A stretch of 64,000 nucleotides of DNA from Ziziphus jujuba. Lineage: Eukaryota > Streptophyta > Magnoliopsida > Rosales > Rhamnaceae. The translations under genes and the position numbers were made by a program. Of this stretch, positions 55,334 to 64,000 are shown one piece after another. Under the pieces are notes generated by a model. That model was not told where the DNA came from. It searched no databases and saw only the letters and a program-made list of their open reading frames with translations. Numbering within the stretch: position 1 is the stretch's first letter; every line of letters begins with the position of its first letter. The stretch spans positions 11,098,001 to 11,162,000 of the forward strand of contig NC_083380.1 of the NCBI RefSeq assembly GCF_031755915.1, given 5' to 3'.

Positions 55334-58300
55334 ATGGCTTTCCTAAATTATCAATACCTCTTCTTGATTCTTTTCATCACCATCTGTATCAATGTTGTCA
55401 TCAAGTCAACTAGCATGCAACCTTTTAGTTGCTCTGATGAAGTTCAGACATGCAAATCCTATCTATATCATATTTCTAAAGGGCTCCAAATAGATCAGAT
55501 AGCCTCTTTTTACTCTGTGAATGCTTCTGAAATCAAGCCTATAATCCATGGAACCAAACAAGACTACCTTGTATCCGTAACTTGCACTTGCAAAAATATA
55601 AATGGTGTCCAAGGATACTTCTATGATACCTTTTACAAAGTTCAGTCTGGGGACCTGTATTCACATGTTGTCCAACAGTTTTACAGCGGACAAGCTTGGG
55701 ACATCGAAGGAGAAGATGAGCCATTTGTTGCTGGAAACATAACGATTATGCACCTTCTATGTGGGTGTGTGGAAAAACAATCACAGAGGGTTGTGACATA
55801 TACAGCTCAAGAGCATGATACTCTATCACAAATTGCTGAACTTCTATCTGCAAGTTTGAGTGAGACTCAGGAGTTAAATGGAGGATTATTGACTCAAAAT
55901 CCAAGTTTCATAGATGTTGGTTGGGTTTTGTTTGTCCCTATGGAGATGAAAGGAATTAAAGCACCAAAGCAAGGTAACTTTTTTATTTGAAGGAGAAATT
56001 TACCTCTAACTAATTTGCTGCGTGACTAACATCAGTTGAATCTTTCAGAGTTAAATAGCAGAAGCTAAAATCTTCAACTTGACAATCTATATATACATAT
56101 TTATACTTTTTGCTCACCTTTTCTTAGAACTGTGTGTCTCTCAAATGAATTTATCGAAGTCAAACAAAAGTATTTGGTAAACCTACCGATCTTTGTTCAT
56201 ATAGAGGGGATGATTATCCATCAATATGCAACATGTTTGTCAAATTTATATTTAGAGGAAGGAACATACTCTTTCTGAGTATGAAAAAGCTAACCATGTT
56301 TTCTGTTTCAACCAGGTAAAAGACAAAATTTGGCAACAATTATAGGCATATCGTCAGCTGCAGCTTTACTTTTGATGGCTGCATTTCTTGTATTCCTTCT
56401 AAGAAGATATAAATATTACAAAAACAGAGAAGAAGATCCAAAAGCCTTTGCAAAACCAAGTTCACCACAGAATCAAAAGTTCAACAAGGACATTGAAGGT
56501 CAGAAAACATGTTCTACATCATAAACAACCTCATAGTTTACTACTTTTTTTGTGAGACTTGCATTATAACAATAGACTTGCAAATTGTAGTCAATCTACT
56601 TTCAAAAGAAAATAGCTCAACTCGTAGAATTTGGCTCATAGCAGGTGTGACAACGTTTGAGACAGAACGGCCTGTTGTATATAGTATTGAGGAGATCAAT
56701 GAGGCTACTGGCAACTTCGACGAAATCAGAAAAATTGGGGAGGGTGGCTATGGCAGTGTTTACTTTGGCATATTAGGAAAACGGGTATTACTGATCTCAC
56801 CATTCCTAAGTTCATGCCAATATCCAAAGTTCCAAACTATCTTCTCTCTATAAGTCGTCTAGACCATTATTGATGCTTTGTTTAAACAACAGGAAGTAGC
56901 AATTAAGAAGATGAAATCTAGCAGAACAAAGGAATTCTTTTCAGAGCTCAAGGTTTTATGCAAGATTCATCACATTAATGTGGTAAGAGATCGTCTATTA
57001 CCAAAGCAAGATTTGCAAAGAAAAATTTACAGACATTAAAATTTATACTCACGAAATCTTACTCTTAGGTGGAGCTGCTTGGATATGCCAGTGGGGAAGA
57101 CCATCTCTATTTAGTATATGAGTATATTCACAATGGATCACTCAACGACCATCTTCACGACCCCCTTCTGAAAGGTACTTGTACGAAATAGCATGAAAGT
57201 TTAACACTGAATCACTAGGACAAGTGTTCATTCAAAGAAATCAGATATGAACAACACCATAAGGAAAACACAGACGTTTTAAAACAGAACTACCATCAGA
57301 CAGGAGAAAAATGTTGAACCAGAAACCAGAAAAGGAATCTGCAGGACAATAATACATAGTAAAGCCCCAAAAGTTAGGAACTATACATATAAGACTAACT
57401 TAATCAACAATTTTGATAAACAGATTTTACAACATGAGCTAAAGAGGTATCAAGATTTTTTTTCCTATTAGTTTCTGTGAGGTCCTTATACTTGTTAGAT
57501 ATATCAGGTCACCAGCCTCTTTCATGGACTGCAAGAGCACATATAGCACTTGACGCTGCAAGAGGAATTGAATATATACACGATCACACAAAGACACGCT
57601 ATGTGCACCGTGACATAAAAACAAGTAATATTCTACTTGATCAAGGTCTCAGAGCAAAGGTATTGATAGCCATCCTAGCTTCCATTATTCCAAAATAGTT
57701 GCATATTTCCAATGTAACATAAACATTGCTATATCTCTTATCACTCTCGTACTTCTGAAGGGTGTTTTGTATTCCCTTTTTCACATTATACTAATAGCTA
57801 AAAAAGCTATTTCCATAGGTAGCAGATTTTGGACTAGCAAGGCTAGTTGAACGATCAAATGAAGAAGAGGTTATAGCAACATGCGTGGTAGGAACACTGG
57901 GTTATATTCCTCCTGAGTAAGTCTATGCTTTTGCACTATAACATTTTTCATAGAAACACGCTTCTGAAGGAAGTAAAAGATGATGCATTACTAGAACTTA
58001 TTGTTCATATATTCAAACTACGAAAATAGATTATCGAAATGCCTAACATATTTTTGTATCCAATAACTAAACTAAAAATCCCATTTCTGTATTTCACAAG
58101 ATCTGTGCGTGAGCTACAAATGACATCTAAAACAGATGTATTTGCATTTGGAGTGGTCCTGGCAGAGTTAATAACTGGTCTGCGTGCAGTCATTCGTGAT
58201 AACCGAGAACCAAACAAGATGAAGTCACTAATTTCAGTTGTAAGTCATCAAATATCTATAAGATAGGCATCTAAGATTCATTGTTCTAGTATCTACATTT

Positions 58301-58971
58301 AAACTGACAGATCTTTAGTCTCACCAGAAAAGATTTCTAGCATACTTGGATATTAGTATTGCATGAACATAGATGTATTATTATGTAAAAGAATACTTCT
58401 TCTGTTTATTCTAATATAAGTTGTTGACAGAAATTTGTGGGAATCAGCCAAATAATTTCTCACCATCGTTTCCTTTCTCTGTCTCTTTATTTCTTTTTCT
58501 CGTTCTCTAATTATTGTAAACCACAATCAGATATTTGGAATATTTGACCAAAAAAATCCAGAGACTGCTTTGGAAGCTATAGTAGATGGTAATCTGAGAG
58601 GAAGCTGCCCTGTAGAAGAAGTGTACAAGGTTAGTGTTACAGCAATTTTATGATCAACATTTTACACGGTTATATTTACATTCAAGCCACAAGAATCAAA
58701 TAATTTGGAGGAGAAAAAAAAAGGGTAGAAAAAACTTACATTCAACAAAAAATGCACATCTTTGTCCTACTTCTTCCCTGCTTGACTGACTGATTGGGCA
58801 TTGCAGATGGCATATTTAGCAAGACAGTGTTTGAGTGAAGATCCAATAAATCGACCAGAAATGAAAGAGATTGTTCAGACACTTTCCCAAATATTGATAT
58901 CCTCTATGGAATGGGAAGCATCACTTGGAGGGAAGAGCCAAGTTTTCAGTGCCTTACTCAATGGAAGATAA
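55334..58971 (+). CDS. LysM domain receptor-like kinase, EPR3/LYK10-like, 603 aa
   Basis: Plasma-membrane receptor of the LYK type. Ten exons in phase: 55334-55973, 56316-56498, 56645-56784, 56893-56982, 57069-57174, 57508-57659, 57819-57916, 58101-58239, 58531-58629, 58807-58971. A signal peptide (to about residue 25) precedes an ectodomain with three LysM-like units separated by two CxC pairs (SVTCTCKN and LLCGCVE); exon 2 encodes the transmembrane helix ([18 protein letters not shown]). The kinase is complete: [39 protein letters not shown] and GTLGYIPPE, so an active RD kinase is expected. LysM kinases bind chitin, peptidoglycan, lipochitooligosaccharides or bacterial exopolysaccharide; the ectodomain wording ([19 protein letters not shown]) looks closest to the exopolysaccharide-receptor group, but this is from memory and is not secure. 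Confidence 0.88.
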
Positions 58972-61900
58972 TCAAGGCAAACCCCCAATTCACAATTATC
59001 CATTTCTAATCTATATCAAAAGCCATGACTGGATCATATTTCATATATATAGCCCAAGAACCAGTCTGTGGTACAAAGTCCCAACTTCTGTTTTTTTTTT
59101 TTTGTCCTTCAAGTTTAATACTATTTGGCTAAGAAATTTTACTGTATTACTTTTTTAAAGGATCGATTTAGTCACTGATGATTATTATTATATGGATTAT
59201 TGCAAAGGGATTTTACTGTACCACTTTGTATGTTTACTTATTAAACATATATTTAAGAAGTAGCATCGTACATGTAATCATAATAAATAATTTTAAAAAT
59301 AATATATAATAATTAATTATATTTAAATCTAATAATAACATATAAAATAATTTATTACTAACTATTTTACTATTATATATAATTTAGATAATATACATAT
59401 AAATATATAATATTATAAATAATAATATTTAAGCTTTGATATTATTATATATTACATATACATTTATGTAATGAATTTTAAATTATATTATATATATTAC
59501 TTGTTATAAAAATATTTTAAAATAATATAAAATAGTAAATTAAAAATAAATAAAAATTAGATATATTTAAACAAAATAATAATAATAATATGTAACAAAA
59601 TTTTAAGAAAAAAATATTTATCCATTAAAACCATTTCAATACTAGCACTATTAATTTCTAATTTATTATCAAAGCTCGAAACCTTCCAAAGTTTTAGAAT
59701 TTAAACTTTCAATGTTCATTGTGTTTCGGTAGCATTGATCTGGTTGATAAAATCAACTTATATAGCCATATTTGAAAACTTATTTAAAAAATTTATTATT
59801 ACTAAATATATTTGGATCTTAATTTTATTTTTTTCAATCTATATCGTAAAAATTTGAAAAGAATAAAATGTTTAACATTTATATATAATATTATTCAGTT
59901 ATAGAATTTATATTCAAAAGTATTTATCTATTTTATTTTTTTCATCTATAGAATTCAAATTCAAATTCAAACATATTTATATAATGTTTTCTATCTATAT
60001 AATTCAAATTCAAATTTAAATGTATTTTTGGCTTCATTGCAATAATTAATTTTTTTATATTAAATACTTATAATATAATTTAATTATATTCATTATTATT
60101 ATGATTTGCCTAATGAAAACTTCTTTACTTTACGAGATAATTTATTTATGGTTACATGTATTTTAATAAAATTAAAATAAAAAGATAAATTATATTATTG
60201 AAATATATATGTTTTGATATTGGAACTCCATTTATTATATATCCATATATGTATATGTATTAGTTTATAAAATCTAATTATTAATTACCACTTATAACAT
60301 CTTTTTATTTTACAATAAATAAATATAACAAATCAACAAAAATATTAATGCATAAATTATAAATCTTTTTTTCTTTTTTTATTCTTATAAATAATTAATT
60401 TCTCTGTATTAATGAAAAACCAAATATATTTGACTTATTTAGTAAACAAAATAAAATCAAAAAAATTATTTTAAATACAAAATATACTTTGTCATATTTA
60501 ACAATTATATTTTGAAAGGGAAATCTCAAATTTTTTCTATTAACAAAATAAAATTATATTATTTATGTAATTTTTTGTGTCCAAACTAACATATTAAATC
60601 TTTCTTCTTTATTTTTTTTTTCACTTTTTCTCTTCTTTGTATTTTTTTTTAACACCTTTTTCTACTATTTTTTAAGCATCTTTTTCTTTTTTGATTTCTC
60701 TCTCTACTTATAGAGTTATAATACTTTCAATAAAACATGATTTTGAATTTTAATTTTTTTAATTTAATTTTTTACTTTTAAATTTTGATTCTTGAAATTT
60801 ATATTTTGAAATATAAATTTAAAATATATCTTTATCTCTCCATCAAAATAAAAATTTCAAATATATTTTATTTTTCCATATAAAATATTTAATTTGATTA
60901 GATAAATAATTCATTTTAAATGGAATAATTGTATCCCCATAAATCTTTTTTGTTATTTAATATATATTTTTAATTTTAGGGATCTTTCTTTTATATATAT
61001 TCTAAAATGTTTTTAATAAAACAATTATTTTCATTAAAGTTTACAGCTTATTATTTCTATTTACAATTTTTTGTACCATATATAGAATATTTTGCCTTGT
61101 AGATATTAGTTAAATCTTTTATAAATATGTATTTTATGATTAATAAAAATCATGTTTTAATATATTTTTTTGAAAAATCTTCAATTGCCTTTTATATTGA
61201 CATTAAAATTATAGATAATTATCAAATTTTCAATTTAAATTTAAATTTAACATATATCATTATCGTTCAAGTTTATTCTTTTCTATATTCAAGAATAATA
61301 ATAATATAATTATAAAAATAATTAGATAGTAGAATAATCATTTAATAATATTATCATTAATAGTAGAATAATTATTTAATAATATTATCATCTTTGTTAA
61401 TAAAATAAATTAATACAGTATAGCAATTAAGATTTGAGACTGAATAAAATTATCAAAATCAACTCAGTAATCAAATTGATGGTTATAAGTGTTATATAAT
61501 TTTCATTACATTGTATAGTTATCAAAAAAATTTATATTATAATAAACCCTAAACCTAAAATCTAAAAATATTCAATTATACTTTTAAATACGAATTCTAC
61601 ATTGTAAATAATCGAAATCATCTATTACAGTTATACTTTCCGTGCGATGCATGGTTATATTATCAAAATAATATATGGCAATTATATGTTGTGTATCGCA
61701 CAAGTATGTATCTAATATGTTTTCATGATTTATATTTGAAGACTGTTTTTGTTACTGAGTGTTACAGTAGATCGACGTTTAAATATCAACTATTAATTGA
61801 ATGCATATAAATTAATTTTTATTTTTAAAACTAAAATTTTATATGAGAAATTTAATTTTTTGTATAAATTTATTAATAATTGACACATAGAAATAAGTTA

Positions 61901-62619
61901 TGATTCATGTTTGAATATTAAGACACAACAAAGAGGAAATTAAATTTTGCAAAAAGAAAAAAAGGAATAAATTATTTTTTTAACTTTATTATTATTAGTT
62001 AAGATCAAATTTGAAAATTATAAACTGTAGTAATAGAAAATAGTATGAATTTTTGAAATTTAAATTTATTTCCTCTTCTATAATAGATATTAATGTTTGA
62101 AATAAAAATATTGACAACAATACACGTACTTTACATTTTACATCCTATTATTTTTTTTAATTAAAAAAAAAAAAAAACATTTTGCATCCTCAACTTTTGA
62201 AAAGCTTGCATCAATCGGCTTTCAAATTTCTGTCAAAAACTTGATGTGAAGAAGTATGTGCATAGCACATGACCATAATACAGGGGGGAAACGACACTGT
62301 TCTTTCTCTCTTCTCTCTTCTCTTCCCAGGAATTTTGAAAACTCTGACATTGATAAAAACATTACCAAAAAATGAAAACTTAAACACAATATTCAGCAGT
62401 AGACAATCAAAATTTCAGATTCTATAATTCACAGATCAAAATGAGTTTCCATAAAAGGAGACCAACAACAAAAGAACAACACTTGGTACTTTTCACACAT
62501 CCATTTTCAGAACCCAAATTCAGAACTACATAAAAACCATATCAAAGTTGAGAAATTTAAAGATAAAAACATTTCTAAGACGATCTAAATGTATATGTGT
62601 ACATATATACCTTTGGAGA
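58972..62619. other. AT-rich intergenic region
   Basis: Extremely AT-rich. Contains an approximate tandem duplication of about 35-40 bp (TAGTAGAATAATCATTTAATAATATTATCAT-type units at 61328-61392) and repeated AATTCAAATTCAAATT motifs near 59950-60015. No gene or clear transposon termini were recognised. Confidence 0.45.
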
Positions 62620-62795
62620 TTGCATTGCCTAGGCTTCCATTATGAACACCAATTGAACTGCTCATGGATCAGAGAATAAGAACCAGATTTATAAATTGGA
62701 TACGAATCGTCTTTCATCCAATTCCCATCAAATAAATCACAATTCTTCAATGATTCAATCAAATCACCATCCCATGCTTAATTGACACTCCTGGC
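62620..62795 (-). pseudogene. Fragment of a TRICHOME BIREFRINGENCE-LIKE (TBL) gene
   Basis: The minus strand reads LKNCDLFDGNWMKDDSYPIY followed by KSGSYSLIHEQFNW, which matches the start of the plant TBL/PMR5N module (CDLFDGxWVxDDSYPLY, then GSCPFIDEQFNC). TBL proteins are Golgi O-acetyltransferases of cell-wall polysaccharides. One conserved Cys is Tyr here, the frame breaks after FNW, a stop precedes the module, and the catalytic GDS and DxxH parts are not found nearby. It is a short relic. Confidence 0.6.
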
Positions 62796-63129
62796 TTAGT
62801 CTCATTCCTCTGTTTCTTAGATAGCAAAGTTATAGAATTTTTTTTTTTTTTTTTTCAACAAACGAGAATATGAAGCTTTATAATTTGATGCTGCAATTTT
62901 CTATGCAACCTTTTTTTCATCCTTGCCAAAATTATGAAAACTAAATATATGCAAATATATTTTACATATTTAATTTATTTGATTTATTTGATAAATAAAA
63001 TAAAATAAAATATTTTATTTATTTTAAATTTATTTTTGAAGGTAAGTTAATAAATAAATAAATAATAAAATAAAATAAAATAAATAATTTTGGAGGAAAT
63101 TTAAAAAATATATATATATGGACACGTGG

Positions 63130-63132
<3 letters not shown>
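62796..63132. other. Spacer with T run and AT-rich sequence
   Basis: An 18-T run at about 62839-62856 and low-complexity ATTTTATTTTA repeats. A G-box/ABRE-like CACGTGGC lies at 63123-63130, directly before the long AT repeat. No gene was found. Confidence 0.4.

Positions 63133-63206
<74 letters not shown>
63133..63206 (+). repeat. (AT)37 microsatellite
   Basis: Uninterrupted AT repeat of about 74 bp; shorter (AT)n tracts occur at 63246-63262 and 63357-63377. Confidence 0.95.
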
Positions 63207-63209
<3 letters not shown>

Positions 63210-63879
63210 TTTTTTTATGCAAATTATAAACTAATACATCAAAAATATATATATATATATATAGAATAATTATTTGGTGCTGACCATATTCAAAATTGAT
63301 TTTTTTTTTTTTAAATATCGATTTTATTATATATATGTATATAATATATGCAGTAAAATATATATATATATATATATGAACCAGTCCAAGTACAAACATA
63401 ATACGATAACGAAGATCAAGAGAATGGAAAGGAGTTGAAAACAGAGAGAGAGAGAGAGTTATGGATGTGGGCTTGAGCTCCACATTCTACATGGCTGAAC
63501 TTTTAATGGGCCGATCCACATATGCATTGGATCTAGGATGGGCTTGTAGTCTAAATCATTAAAATTATCTAAGACAGCCTCAGTCACATCAGCGTTGCAC
63601 GTGCCTGGCGAAGCAACACTTTTCGACTTTTCACCACCGCAAACAGAAAACTCGGAACAAAAAGAAATTTCGAAGACGAAAAGGATTGGAGAGAGAGAAG
63701 ATATGGGAAAATCCTTTTCGAAGTTTTCTTAAATAAATATTTTTTTAAAAAAATATCTGAGGATTGAAAATTTTATTGAAATTCAATTCGAAATCGATCG
63801 TAGGCGGAGGGAAAAATTGACAACAAAAATTCTTTGATCGTTTCAGACCCCCCACAACCTGAGCTGTCTGCGGTCAAAA

Positions 63880-64000
63880 ATGGCCGGCGCCGCCTCGGCG
63901 CTTTTCCTGTTGGACATCAAAGGCCGTGTTTTGATCTGGCGCGATTATCGAGGCGATGTTCCAGCTTCTCAGGCTGAGCGATTCTTCACCAAGCTTATTG
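63880..64000 (+). CDS. AP1M2: AP-1 clathrin adaptor complex medium (mu) subunit, N-terminus only
   Basis: The first 40 codons are present and the window ends inside the codon after ALFLLDIKGRVLIWRDYRGD and AERFFTKLI. This is the longin-like N-terminal domain of the mu subunit of AP-1, which sorts cargo at the trans-Golgi network and early endosome; the sequence agrees with Arabidopsis AP1M2 and AP1M1, and choice between the two is not certain. The ATG at 63880 is the first after a 5' leader and gives the family's usual MAGAASALFLLD start. The rest of the gene lies beyond the window. Confidence 0.92.
   Translation, partial: MAGAASALFLLDIKGRVLIWRDYRGDVPASQAERFFTKLI

Noticed and set aside
63019..63483. 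154-codon minus-strand frame rich in YIYIYI
   Set aside because: Translation of the AT microsatellites.

Overview
The window is nuclear DNA of a dicot plant, probably a rosid. It is AT-rich, genes are split by short GT-AG introns, microsatellites (TC, AC, AT) are abundant, and the recognisable proteins are plant families: an HDA6-type histone deacetylase, a LATERAL ORGAN BOUNDARIES protein, an oleosin, a PLS-class PPR protein and a LysM receptor kinase. All exon coordinates were assigned by eye from splice sites, reading phase and family knowledge; no search was run.

Layout. 1-4.4 kb: HDA6-like gene (+), cut at its very 5' end by the window edge. 5-6 kb: intronless plastid spermidine-synthase-fold protein (+). 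7.5-8.0 kb: a two-exon gene for a 91-residue secreted-peptide precursor (+). 8.7-15.5 kb: a graveyard with a subtilase pseudogene split by a 739-bp insertion, a broken eRF1 copy (-) and a 5'-truncated GH1 beta-glucosidase pseudogene. 17.8-21.1 kb: an intact 14-exon GH1 beta-glucosidase (+). 21.9-27.3 kb: degenerate PPR copies, interrupted by a 1.25-kb solo LTR and by a 2.58-kb unit made of two LTR pieces in inverted orientation. 27.6-30.8 kb: a second subtilase pseudogene followed by decayed relatives of the peptide gene. 32.4-34.1 kb: an intact PPR gene that appears to be the relative of the PPR debris. 34.7-36.9 kb: an NLR-like gene (-) with coiled-coil, winged-helix and LRR parts but no nucleotide-binding domain, carrying a frameshift.

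36.9-53 kb is gene-poor, with one clear gene, LOB (44.2-44.8 kb, +). 53.3-53.8 kb: oleosin (+). 55.3-59.0 kb: ten-exon LysM receptor-like kinase (+) with an intact kinase core. 59-63.8 kb: AT-rich, with a TBL-like fragment (-). The window ends in the first exon of an AP-1 mu adaptin gene (+).

The intact genes are unrelated housekeeping, developmental, seed-storage and perception genes and do not form a pathway. The most interesting material is in 7-31 kb, where subtilase, secreted-peptide, GH1 and PPR genes were duplicated and then eroded by mobile elements. Because relatives of the broken genes lie in the same window, several insertions can be bounded exactly by comparing filled and empty sites. 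The best candidates for something undescribed are the small secreted-peptide family beside the subtilases and the palindromic LTR unit with a 5-bp target duplication.
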